Positions 25,260 through 32,866 are shown, numbered from the stretch's first letter. The stretch is DNA of 64,000 nucleotides from JAUUZQ01 sp964538375 (GCA_964538375.1 CAZIFQ010000001.1:124001-188000), one strand, 5' to 3'. Program-made: numbers and translations. Notes: a model not told the origin generated them from the letters alone.

Positions 25260-25727
25260 CTATTTCTTCTTAATGTACATTTGAAGTATCTCCGTAACCT
25301 TGGTAGTAGTTAATTCAGTATAAGGAGTATCGTTTATCAACATGGCCGGGGCTTTATGGCACCAGCCAATGCAATTGGTCTCCAGCAAGCTGAATTTTCT
25401 ATCTGCAGATGTCTCTCCCAATTTAATCTTCAGCATTTCCTCAATGGTCTGAAGAATCTGATTTTTTCCCTTCATAGAACAGGAAATTGTTTTGCAGATG
25501 CGGATAACATACTTTCCTCTAGGTGTGGTTTCCAGGAAAGTATAAAAAGTAGCCGTTCCGTAGACATCGGCAGCAGAAATATCTAATTCCCGTGCTACAT
25601 CAACCATTACATCGTCAGACAAATAATTGTTCTCTACAACGATATCCTGAAGTATGGGAAGCAAGCTGTCTCTTCGTCTGCCATGCTTGTTAGCAAGCTC
25701 TTTCACCAATTCATTTTCTTTAATCAT
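25260..25727 (-). CDS. hydC: NuoE-like [2Fe-2S] hydrogenase subunit
   Basis: 155 residues of the thioredoxin-like NuoE fold. The four [2Fe-2S] cysteines are visible as ICKTISCSMKG and ETNCIGWCHKAPAML. It begins with a helical region (LLPILQDIVVENNYLSDDVMVDVARELDI) as in NuoE. It is the first gene of the hydCBA operon, with about 520 bases of gene-free upstream sequence that holds a Rex-like box. Confidence 0.93.
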   Translation of the reverse strand: MIKENELVKELANKHGRRRDSLLPILQDIVVENNYLSDDVMVDVARELDISAADVYGTATFYTFLETTPRGKYVIRICKTISCSMKGKNQILQTIEEMLKIKLGETSADRKFSLLETNCIGWCHKAPAMLINDTPYTELTTTKVTEILQMYIKKK

Positions 25728-26206
25728 AGCCGTTATTAGTTAATAAATTGTAGTTATGTTATTGATTTAAGGATGTTTAAAAGCTTTATGTTATTTTTTT
25801 CACAACAATATATGCTAAATATATAATATAATTGTTATTATTTTAACACTAAATGAACGTTTTTTGTAAGAATGCGGGAATTATTATTAAATCTAAATTA
25901 AAAGATGGCCACATAATGCTATCCTATTGTGATACAAGCAGTAAAAACAAAAGAGGATATTTAATAAATCAATAAGATCATGTTTGAACTTTCAATTTGT
26001 ACGTGCTTTGTTAATTTTGTTAGGAACAACTCTCTTAAAATCGGGTTTGTTAGGGAATAATTGCCTGTTACAGGACTTCTGCCCTTTAGGGGACCTTCGT
26101 TCATTAAAATAGTATGTAATTCCTTGTACTACTATGTTTTTTGGGAACACTAAAAATTATTTCTCATCTTATACAATAGCCAACTATATAAACCCGTTTA
26201 TATAAT
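25728..26206. other. Gene-free A/T-rich upstream region of the hydrogenase operon
   Basis: About 480 bases between hydC (minus) and the BlaI dyads (plus). No credible ORF, RNA gene or strong hairpin was found. The notable element is the Rex-like box at 25832-25849 listed separately. TATATTGT (minus strand, 25812-25805) is near the -7 consensus, but no matching -33 element is clear. Confidence 0.45.
25832..25849 (-). promoter_or_regulatory. Candidate Rex-type redox operator upstream of hydCBA
   Basis: TTGTTATTATTTTAACAC fits TTGTTAA-N4-TTAACAA with two mismatches. Rex repressors sense NADH/NAD and commonly control fermentation and hydrogenase genes. The box is about 105 bases upstream of hydC. 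In such A/T-rich DNA a chance match is possible, and no rex gene is in the window. Confidence 0.3.
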
Positions 26207-26242
26207 AACTAACTTTTTAGTTGGTGAACTAAGATTTTAGTT
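26207..26242 (+). promoter_or_regulatory. Two tandem BlaI-type operator dyads
   Basis: AACTAACTTTTTAGTT (26207-26222) and AACTAAGATTTTAGTT (26227-26242) are both perfect AACTAA-N4-TTAGTT dyads. Their centres are 20 bases apart, two helical turns, so two dimers could bind the same DNA face. They cover the -33 region and the spacer of the promoter in front of the BlaI-family gene, which fits autorepression. Confidence 0.75.
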
Positions 26243-26251
26243 TTATGTTTG
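26221..26251 (+). promoter_or_regulatory. Promoter of the BlaI/M56 operon
   Basis: TTG at 26221-26223 and TATGTTTG at 26244-26251 (exact TAnnTTTG) are separated by 20 bases, the standard Bacteroidota spacing. Transcription would start near 26257, leaving about 12 bases before the ATG at 26270, a very short leader. The two dyads overlap this promoter. Confidence 0.7.
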
Positions 26252-26269
26252 CAAAACAAGATTTCGAAG

Positions 26270-26650
26270 ATGAAAGAACTTACACGGGCTGAAGAACAGG
26301 TAATGCAGATACTCTGGAATGAAGGGACTGCTTTTGTCAAAGAATTGCTCCCACACTTTCCGGAACCTAAGCCAGCATATAATACGGTATCTACCATTGT
26401 AAGAATTTTGGAGAAGAAAGGTTTTGTTGGTCATGAAGAATTTGGAAAATCTCACAGATACTTCCCTATTGTAGAAAAAGATCAATACCGTGATGAAAGG
26501 TTTTCTTATTTGATGAAAGATTATTTTAATAATTCCATGAAACAGGTGTTGTCTCAGTTCAGTGCTAATAAAAATATGGATATGAAAGAGGCAGATGAAA
26601 TGATTCGTTTATTAGAAGAAATCAAAAAAAATTCGAACCGCCATGAATAG
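26270..26650 (+). CDS. BlaI/MecI/CopY-family transcriptional repressor
   Basis: About 126 residues, start at ATG 26270 (MKELTRAEEQVMQILWNEG) since the upstream TTG extension lies within the promoter. The winged-helix core includes PAYNTVSTIVRILEKKGFVGHEEFGKSHRYFPIV. A helical dimerisation tail follows (YLMKDYFNNSMKQVLSQF). The repressor is normally cleaved when the partner M56 membrane sensor is activated. It overlaps the next gene by 8 bases. Two perfect dyads precede it. Confidence 0.93.
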   Translation: MKELTRAEEQVMQILWNEGTAFVKELLPHFPEPKPAYNTVSTIVRILEKKGFVGHEEFGKSHRYFPIVEKDQYRDERFSYLMKDYFNNSMKQVLSQFSANKNMDMKEADEMIRLLEEIKKNSNRHE

Positions 26651-27956
26651 TATCATTGCATACATATTGGAGCTGAATATCACATTAACGGTTATTTACC
26701 TTCTATATTTATTGGTATTCAGAGAGGATTCAAACTTTAGCACCAGGCGGGCTTTTCTATTTGTTGGCATGCTTATTTCTCTTGTGTTTCCTTTTTTACA
26801 CATCTCCCCTGGAAACAATATAACAAGTTTTTCTGCTGTAATTATCTCGTTGGACGAGATAATCATAAAAGCCGGGTCCGAAGAACTATTGCCTTACTCC
26901 GGATTTAATATCCTAAAAATATTAAGCTATACTTATCTATCTATCTCATTGTTGTTCCTGGCGAGAATTATTTTCTTATTCATAAAAGTTTTCGTTCATG
27001 CAGTGAAGTCAAAAAGAACATTCATTTCAGGAACAAAGGTGAGAATTAGCCAAAAATTACATGCCAGCTCATTCTTCAACCTGGTATTTATCGATCCTGA
27101 ACAATTAAATGAAAAAAACAGGGATCATATCATCCAGCATGAAAAACATCATGTAAATTTAATACACTCTGTTGACCGTGTTTTTGCAGAGTTTTTACTT
27201 GCTCTTTCATGGATAAACCCCCTTATGTGGATGTTTCGTCGTGCAGTTATCACTAACCATGAGTACCAGGCCGACAATAGGGTAATTACTTTCGGAACCG
27301 ATAAGGTTAGCTACCAATTATCAATTCTGAATCAATACATCGGAAACACTTCAATATCAAATCAATTTAGTAGTCAAATCAAAAACAGAATCATTATGCT
27401 AAACAAAAATTATAGAAAAGGAAGTACCTGGAAAAGCTTACTGCTTATCCCGGCAGCCCTCATTCTCTTTTTCTTTATTTCCTGCAACAACGAAAGCAAA
27501 AAAGCTGAGAGCCAGGTTGAAAACACGCCAAAAGAGGAGCAGATTTATTATACCGTAGAAGAAATGCCTGCCTGGGTGGGTGGTGGAGATATGCTTTTAG
27601 AGATAAGGAAATATATTGCTCAAAATCTTACCTATCCTCAAGAGGCAATTGAAAACAACGTCCAGGGAAGAGTTTATGTTTACTTTCTGGTTACAAAAAC
27701 AGGTGATGTAGTCATTCCTGATCCTTCTCAATTACCTCCTGAAAAAACTGAATCAGGCGAAATAGATGAAGTCGTTGTTGTCGCTTACAAACCTTTCAAC
27801 GATACTGATTCTATTCCTGATGAAAAATACATTCAGCTTTTAAAGGACGAAGGTGTGAGAGTAGTTGAAACAATTCCTGACCTGATCCCTGGCAAACAAG
27901 ATGGGAAAGCTGCTAATGTAGTCTTCAAAATACCCATTGTCTTCGCATTACAGTAA
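26643..27956 (+). CDS. M56 (BlaR1-like) membrane metallopeptidase with C-terminal TonB domain
   Basis: 437 residues. Three or four N-terminal membrane helices surround a cytoplasmic peptidase domain with the zinc motif HEKHH near residue 166 and the downstream Glu in ITNHEYQADN. A further helix (SLLLIPAALILFFFIS) near 265-285 leads to an extracytoplasmic TonB C-terminal-like domain (YPQEAIENNVQGRVYVYFLV). There is no penicillin-binding domain, so the signal is not a beta-lactam bound in the BlaR1 way. It is the partner of the BlaI-like repressor and is followed by a terminator. Confidence 0.9.
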   Translation: MNSIIAYILELNITLTVIYLLYLLVFREDSNFSTRRAFLFVGMLISLVFPFLHISPGNNITSFSAVIISLDEIIIKAGSEELLPYSGFNILKILSYTYLSISLLFLARIIFLFIKVFVHAVKSKRTFISGTKVRISQKLHASSFFNLVFIDPEQLNEKNRDHIIQHEKHHVNLIHSVDRVFAEFLLALSWINPLMWMFRRAVITNHEYQADNRVITFGTDKVSYQLSILNQYIGNTSISNQFSSQIKNRIIMLNKNYRKGSTWKSLLLIPAALILFFFISCNNESKKAESQVENTPKEEQIYYTVEEMPAWVGGGDMLLEIRKYIAQNLTYPQEAIENNVQGRVYVYFLVTKTGDVVIPDPSQLPPEKTESGEIDEVVVVAYKPFNDTDSIPDEKYIQLLKDEGVRVVETIPDLIPGKQDGKAANVVFKIPIVFALQ

Positions 27957-27977
27957 TTCCTGTTTACATAAACTTTC

Positions 27978-28010
27978 AAAAAAAGGGCTTTTATTAGAAG
28001 CCCTTTTTTT
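27978..28010 (+). terminator. Rho-independent terminator of the BlaI/M56 operon
   Basis: AAAAAAAGGGCTT and AAGCCCTTTTTTT form a 13-bp stem around a short TTATTAG loop, ending in seven T. It begins 21 bases after the M56 stop and isolates it from the sigma-54-controlled operon that follows. Confidence 0.9.
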
Positions 28011-28054
28011 AAGCGCTGTTTTTTAGCACTTTATACTAGGCGCCTTCATCCCAC

Positions 28055-28160
28055 TGTTGAAATTCTTTACACCTGTTGAATTTTTCAACACACAATCTAT
28101 TCGTCTCATTTACTGCATGTTAAATTTTTATGTCACGAATGACTGTTGAATTTTTCTACA
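28055..28160 (+). promoter_or_regulatory. Three tandem 17-bp activator dyads
   Basis: TGTTGAAATTCTTTACA (28055-28071), TGTTGAATTTTTCAACA (28074-28090) and TGTTGAATTTTTCTACA (28144-28160) share the form TGTTGAAwTTyTTywACA. The second is a perfect 7-3-7 dyad. A weaker copy, TGTTAAATTTTTATGTC, is at 28118. They lie 68-170 bases upstream of a sigma-54 promoter, where NtrC-type enhancers bind. The NtrC-type gene at 34637 is the obvious candidate binder (inference). Confidence 0.72.
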
Positions 28161-28226
28161 GTTGATGAAAGAATGAAAACTCACACAACTCTCATTACAT
28201 CCTGATTTTCTGATGTTTACGTATGT

Positions 28227-28243
28227 TTGGCACCTTATTTGTA
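28227..28243 (+). promoter_or_regulatory. Sigma-54 (-24/-12) promoter of the HybAB/GcvH-like operon
   Basis: TTGGCACCTTATTTGTA matches the TTGGCACN-N4-TTGCW sigma-54 consensus, with GG at -24 and TTGT instead of TTGC at -12 and exact spacing. Start near 28254 would leave about 20 bases to the ATG at 28275. No TAnnTTTG promoter is visible in the same gap. The presence of a sigma-54 activator gene in the same locus supports the call. Confidence 0.7.
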
Positions 28244-28274
28244 AATAGTCGTCCAAACATTAACGTAAATTGAA

Positions 28275-29927
28275 ATGACAAAAAAAGCATTGTTGAATAA
28301 GGTAATGATACTGCTTCTCCTGGTTACTGTACAGGTATCTGCGAAAGCGTATTATTGTGTAGATGAGTCATCCCAGGATGTCAAGGAAGAATCTCTGCAT
28401 GTTTGGACTTCCACTAGTTTGTATCCCATGGTATCATTATGGGCAGATAACTACAATCTTGCTCAAGAAAACATCACTGTTGAAGTAAATTCCTTTTCAG
28501 GGGATCAAATCACTGCTAAGGTATTAACAGGAAAATCACTCGGTTTTCTTACTGCTCACCAACTTGCGTCCTTAAATCATTCCTCAACCTGGAAACTCCC
28601 GGTTGGAAGAGATGTGTTGGTTCCAATCACAAATGCCGAAAATCCACTACTTGAAAAGATGATGGAGTCAGGTGTTTCACGTGATTTGCTGAAAACTATG
28701 ATCGCCAGGGAAACAGGTACAATATATGCTACAAACAAGAATAATGAATTAAGCCAGATTGCCATGTTCCTGGACGCTGAAACAAATGCAATGAAGGGAC
28801 TCTCTATTCTATCAAAAGAAGAATTACTTCTTGCTATTCAAAAGGACAAACATTGCATCGGATTTTGCCACCTGGCAGATATTCTGAATATGGAGCAAAC
28901 CGGTTTTATTGCCGGGGTAGCATTGATACCAATTGACGCAAACAACAATGGAACGATAGACAATTTCGAAAACATATATTCTAATCTGCAAAGTTTTGCC
29001 CGGGGAGTATGGATTGGGAAGTATCCCAAAGCACTTACTTACAATATTTACTCTATTGCCGCTGATCGGCCTACAAATGTCAGTGAACAAGCATTCCTGG
29101 AATGGATCATTAGCGATGGACAAGAGGGCGTGGCGGCAAATGGATACATCGCCCTATTAGAAAGTGAAAGGAAAACAAAGATCGCCAGCATTTATGGCTC
29201 TCCCACATATACCATTGAAAAACCTGTTGCTCCGGGAGGTAATTACGGAGTGGTAATTGTCATCTCGCTTTTGTTGTTAGTATTTATATTCCTTGTTGTC
29301 CTTATAAAGGGAATGAAGAAAGATTCCGCCCTGAAAAAAGAAATCTCCGGTCCTAAATCAAGTGTGCTTGATGGAGAATCCATCCAGGTGCCCTCCGGAA
29401 TTTTCTTCAGCAAATCACATTCCTGGGCCTTCATGGAAAAAGATGGCTTTGTCAGGATCGGTATCGATGATTTTTTATCCAAAGTAACAGGACCACTGAC
29501 AAATATAAAATTAAAAGAGCCCGGCCAAAGAATTAAAGAAGGAGAAGTTGTTTACTCTATAATTCAGAAAGGCAAACAGCTGGATATTAAATCTCCGGTT
29601 ACCGGAACCATTGTTAAAACTAACTCATTGCTTTTCGAAGACACAGCTTTGATAAACAGGAATCCATATACAGATGGCTGGGTTTATACCATTGAACCTC
29701 TAAGCTGGTTGTCAGAAATCGGATCATTTATGATGGGTCTGGAATACACTGAATGGCTCGATAGAGAATTTGTTCGCTTAAAAGATTTCCTGGCCAACTG
29801 CTGCAAGAACAAAGAGCACAAATTACCGATAATGGTATTGCAAGACGGGGGGGAAATAAAGAATTACCCCCTGAGTGAAGCGGGTCCATTAACCTGGGAA
29901 GAATTTCAAAATCAATTTATTGACTAA
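28275..29927 (+). CDS. Substrate-binding-like domain fused to a membrane-anchored GcvH-like domain
   Basis: 550 residues. A signal peptide (about 1-25) is followed by a PstS/SBP-like periplasmic domain (about 35-315; HVWTSTSLYPMVSLWADNY, NSFSGDQITAKVLTGKSLGF). A membrane helix lies near 325-345 (YGVVIVISLLLLVFIFLVV). The cytoplasmic part, about 370-490, is a glycine-cleavage-H-like fold: FFSKSHSWAFMEKDGFVRIG, IKSPVTGTIVKTN and NRNPYTDGWVYTI. At the lipoyl-Lys position the loop reads IIQKGKQLDI, where Gly falls at the canonical Lys with Lys on both sides. There are no ABC transporter genes nearby. First gene of the sigma-54 operon. Confidence 0.82.
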   Translation: MTKKALLNKVMILLLLVTVQVSAKAYYCVDESSQDVKEESLHVWTSTSLYPMVSLWADNYNLAQENITVEVNSFSGDQITAKVLTGKSLGFLTAHQLASLNHSSTWKLPVGRDVLVPITNAENPLLEKMMESGVSRDLLKTMIARETGTIYATNKNNELSQIAMFLDAETNAMKGLSILSKEELLLAIQKDKHCIGFCHLADILNMEQTGFIAGVALIPIDANNNGTIDNFENIYSNLQSFARGVWIGKYPKALTYNIYSIAADRPTNVSEQAFLEWIISDGQEGVAANGYIALLESERKTKIASIYGSPTYTIEKPVAPGGNYGVVIVISLLLLVFIFLVVLIKGMKKDSALKKEISGPKSSVLDGESIQVPSGIFFSKSHSWAFMEKDGFVRIGIDDFLSKVTGPLTNIKLKEPGQRIKEGEVVYSIIQKGKQLDIKSPVTGTIVKTNSLLFEDTALINRNPYTDGWVYTIEPLSWLSEIGSFMMGLEYTEWLDREFVRLKDFLANCCKNKEHKLPIMVLQDGGEIKNYPLSEAGPLTWEEFQNQFID

Positions 29928-29957
29928 TAACAACTACCTCTAAACACAACAATTACT

Positions 29958-30827
29958 ATGAGTGTAAATCGAAGAAATTTTCTAAAAGTGCTTGGAATTA
30001 CAGGCGTCTCCCTTGGTACTGGGAAACAGCTTAAAGCAGTACCAAAACCTAAATCAGATAAAGAGTTCTACGCTATCTTATATGATTCAACACGATGCGT
30101 TGGCTGTCAAAGTTGTGAGATGGCTTGCGCCTCTGCAAATGGCTTGCCTGAGCCGGATCCTGAGGAATGGGCAGAAGTTGGAACGGTAAGAAAAACCAAT
30201 GAAACCAGGCGGACGATAATAAATGTATACGATACCTCAAAAGGGGAAGTGTATGTTAAAACTCAATGCATGCAATGCAACCAGCCTGCCTGTGCCTCAG
30301 CATGTTTAACTGAAGCAATGCATAAAACAGAAGAAGGCCCGGTTATCTGGAGGGAGAAAAAATGCATGGGTTGTCGTTATTGCATGGTCTCCTGTCCGTT
30401 TGATATGCCAAAGTTTGAATTCAACAGCCCCAATCCGAAGATAGAAAAATGCAATATGTGCTACGATCGAATAATCGAAGGAGAACTACCTGCTTGTGTA
30501 TCAGATTGTCCTGCTGAAGCGCTGACATTTGGTACACGTCGGGAATTAATTGTTGAAGCGAGAAGAAGGATTGCTGAATCTCCTGATGATTACTATGGAG
30601 AGATTTATGGTGAACATGAAGCTGGTGGAACCGGGTATTTATATCTGTCACCAGTTCCTTTTGAAGAAATTGGGATGAATACCAATATCCAGAAAAAACC
30701 ATATCCCGAGTTGACTAAAGGATTTCTCTATAGTGTTCCTACCATCTTCGTTTTATGGCCTGCAATGCTCCTGGGACTACACAAAGCAAGTAAAAACAAT
30801 AAACTAGAAGAAATTGAAAATGAGTAA
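29958..30827 (+). CDS. HybA-like Tat-exported four-cluster ferredoxin with C-terminal membrane helix
   Basis: 289 residues. A Tat-type start (NRRNFLKVLGITGVSLGTG) is followed by four Cys clusters: CVGCQSCEMACA, CMQCNQPACASACL, CMGCRYCMVSCPFD and CNMCYDRIIEGELPACVSDCP. A C-terminal helix (LYSVPTIFVLWPAMLLGL) anchors it, as in HybA of Hyb hydrogenase. It would pass electrons between a periplasmic partner and the NrfD-like gene that overlaps its end by 8 bases. No hydrogenase or molybdoenzyme catalytic gene is in the operon. Confidence 0.92.
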   Translation: MSVNRRNFLKVLGITGVSLGTGKQLKAVPKPKSDKEFYAILYDSTRCVGCQSCEMACASANGLPEPDPEEWAEVGTVRKTNETRRTIINVYDTSKGEVYVKTQCMQCNQPACASACLTEAMHKTEEGPVIWREKKCMGCRYCMVSCPFDMPKFEFNSPNPKIEKCNMCYDRIIEGELPACVSDCPAEALTFGTRRELIVEARRRIAESPDDYYGEIYGEHEAGGTGYLYLSPVPFEEIGMNTNIQKKPYPELTKGFLYSVPTIFVLWPAMLLGLHKASKNNKLEEIENE

Positions 30828-32046
30828 TACAAAAACAATACCTGCCGATAGAGCCGGTCAATCAATCTGGAGTTTTTTAAAATATGAACTAAAACCTAAG
30901 GCAAAAATATTTACTCCTTTCAATATCATCTCAGCACCTATTGTCCTTTTAGGAATTGTAATAATTGTCATAAGATTTGCTAAAGGAATTGGTTCTGTGA
31001 CAAATCTGACCCAGGAAGTGCCATGGGGTCTTTGGATCGGCTTCGATGTGGTTACCGGGGTAGCGTTTGCTGGAGGGGCCTACGTTATTACATTCATGGT
31101 TTACATCCTGAACCTGAAAGAATACAAATCTATTGTTCGGATCACAGTTTTGAATGGTTTCCTCGCATATGTGTTTTATGCAGGAGCGCTTCTCCTGGAC
31201 CTTGGAAAGCCCTGGAATGTTATCAATCCAATTATAGGAAATAATTTTGGTGTTAGTTCGGTACTCTTCCTTGTGGCGTGGCATTTCCTCCTCTATATGC
31301 TCGCACAGTTAGTAGAGTTTTCTCCAGCCATAGCTGAATGGATCGGTGCTAAAAGGGCCCATAAAATCCTTTCAGGAATGACCCTCGGTGCCGTTATTCT
31401 CGGCATCACGCTCTCTACCCTGCATCAATCTGGTTTGGGAGCCCTCTATCTGATGGCAAAAGAAAAAATACACCCCCTATGGTATACTGAGTTTATACCC
31501 GTCCTTTTCTTCGTGTCGAGTATTTTTGCTGGTTTATCAATGGTCATATTCGAAGGATCCATCAGCCAGCGCGTTTTCTCAGACCAGGTAAGTGAGAAAA
31601 ATCATAAGCAACACAATAAGATCCTGCATAATCTCGCTAAAATTTGTGCAGTAACAATGTTTGCTTATTTCTTCCTGCAGATATTAACATTCGTACACGG
31701 CAAACATTGGAACCATTTGAACTCCCCAATGGGTTACTGGTATCTTACAGAAATGATTGGCTTTGTTTTGCTGCCAATGATTCTGTACTTCTACAGTTTC
31801 AGAAAACATAATATTACTCTTATAAAAATAGCTTCTGTGGTAACTATGATTGGCATCATCCTGAACAGACTAAACATTACAGTTATAGGGTTCCGTTGGG
31901 ATGCCGCTACTCACTATGTTCCCTCATGGATGGAAATTGTAGTAACGCTGACCGTGCTATTTGTAGAAATCTGGATTTTCAGATGGGTAGTTCGCCGATT
32001 ACCTGTGCTAAGGGAATCACCAGCTTGGGCAAAAAATAATCATTAA
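30820..32046 (+). CDS. HybB/NrfD-like integral membrane subunit
   Basis: About 408 residues with nine or ten membrane helices, start at ATG 30820 (MSNTKTIPADRAG), overlapping the ferredoxin stop by 8 bases. Family features include EVPWGLWIGFDVVTGVAFAGGAY near the N terminus and STLHQSGLGALYLMAKEKIHPLW in the middle, both typical of HybB-type NrfD proteins. Members bind menaquinone/menaquinol. Length fits HybB (about 390) rather than the 313-residue PsrC-like protein at 12.6 kb. Confidence 0.92.
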   Translation: MSNTKTIPADRAGQSIWSFLKYELKPKAKIFTPFNIISAPIVLLGIVIIVIRFAKGIGSVTNLTQEVPWGLWIGFDVVTGVAFAGGAYVITFMVYILNLKEYKSIVRITVLNGFLAYVFYAGALLLDLGKPWNVINPIIGNNFGVSSVLFLVAWHFLLYMLAQLVEFSPAIAEWIGAKRAHKILSGMTLGAVILGITLSTLHQSGLGALYLMAKEKIHPLWYTEFIPVLFFVSSIFAGLSMVIFEGSISQRVFSDQVSEKNHKQHNKILHNLAKICAVTMFAYFFLQILTFVHGKHWNHLNSPMGYWYLTEMIGFVLLPMILYFYSFRKHNITLIKIASVVTMIGIILNRLNITVIGFRWDAATHYVPSWMEIVVTLTVLFVEIWIFRWVVRRLPVLRESPAWAKNNH

Positions 32047-32060
32047 TAAAAATAATTATC

Positions 32061-32774
32061 ATGGACGAATTTACTTATACCAATATATTCGAAACAAAGG
32101 GAATTGAATATATCATTGTCATTGCTTTTCTCCTACTAATCATCGTTTTCTGGTACCTGATAAACAGACCGATAAAAGTTAAGGAGAGCATCAATAGCGC
32201 CATTGGATATTTAAATGATAAAATCCTGCGTATCCCAAGGGGAATATTCTACAGTAAAAATCATACCTGGACCTACCTCGAGCCTGAGGGATATGCTAAA
32301 ACAGGAATTGATGACCTGTTGGTTCACCTGACCGGTCCTGTAAAAATAAAACAGACACTGAATCCGGGAGACAAAATAAACGTAGGGGATAAGATTGCTG
32401 AGATATATCAAGATGAGAAAATGCTTGAAATTACATCAACCTTGTCAGGAGAAGTTGCTTTCATAAATGAACAATTGATTAGCCAACCGGAGCTTCTTAA
32501 CAGAGACCCCTATAATAAAGGATGGTTTATTAAGATAAAGCCGAATAACTGGATTGAAGAAACCAAAGAATATATCCTGGCAGACAGCGCCCCGAAATGG
32601 TTTCAAAATGAAATAGAAAGATTCAAGGATTTCATCGCTTTCTCCCTGAAAAAGAACAACCCTTCATCAAGTGAGGTGGTTCTGCAAGAAGGGGGCGAAT
32701 TAATTGACTTTCCCCTTGCTGGCTTATCAACAGATATTTGGAATGATTTCCAGAAATCTTATTTGAAACAATAG
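32061..32774 (+). CDS. Membrane-anchored GcvH-like protein
   Basis: 237 residues with an N-terminal helix (about 17-37, IEYIIVIAFLLLIIVFWYLI) and a GcvH-like domain (about 55-170): RGIFYSKNHTWTYLEPEGYA, LTGPVKI, LSGEVAFINE and NRDPYNKGWFIKI. It is clearly related to the C-terminal half of the protein at 28275, including a shared ending with LQEGGELIDFPL. At the lipoyl position the loop is DEKMLEITS, with Glu at the canonical Lys place and a Lys one step away. There is no signal for glycine cleavage; gcvT and gcvP are absent. Last gene before a terminator. Confidence 0.85.
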   Translation: MDEFTYTNIFETKGIEYIIVIAFLLLIIVFWYLINRPIKVKESINSAIGYLNDKILRIPRGIFYSKNHTWTYLEPEGYAKTGIDDLLVHLTGPVKIKQTLNPGDKINVGDKIAEIYQDEKMLEITSTLSGEVAFINEQLISQPELLNRDPYNKGWFIKIKPNNWIEETKEYILADSAPKWFQNEIERFKDFIAFSLKKNNPSSSEVVLQEGGELIDFPLAGLSTDIWNDFQKSYLKQ

Positions 32775-32789
32775 GAAGAAATATTGAAT

Positions 32790-32820
32790 ATAAGGTGATT
32801 TTTACATCACCTTATTTTTA
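32790..32820 (+). terminator. Terminator after the GcvH-like gene
   Basis: ATAAGGTGAT (32790-32799) and ATCACCTTAT (32806-32815) make a perfect 10-bp stem with a 6-base loop, followed by TTTTTA. It lies 15 bases after the stop of the GcvH-like gene, so the sensor kinase downstream probably has its own promoter. Confidence 0.82.
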
Positions 32821-32866
32821 TCACACCTGAGTGTGAACTTAATCACACTCAGGTGTGATTAAGTTC
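32820..32866. promoter_or_regulatory. Overlapping dyads with a perfect TGTGA-N6-TCACA site
   Basis: Bases 32820-32836 and 32843-32859 are 17-bp perfect inverted repeats around ACTTAA. Bases 32835-32848 and 32853-32866 are a second, 14-bp perfect pair that uses the same middle segment, so the two hairpins exclude each other. At the centre of the first, TGTGAACTTAATCACA (32832-32847) is an exact CRP/FNR-superfamily TGTGA-N6-TCACA site. The region lies about 90 bases before the sensor-kinase start. Operator or attenuator roles are both possible. Confidence 0.6.

Noticed and set aside
28275..29927. Phosphate ABC transporter binding protein PstS
   Set aside because: The domain is fused to a helix and a GcvH-like domain and there are no pstCAB genes.
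32061..32774. Genuine glycine-cleavage H protein
   Set aside because: It has a membrane anchor, the lipoyl Lys is displaced and no gcvT/gcvP genes are near.
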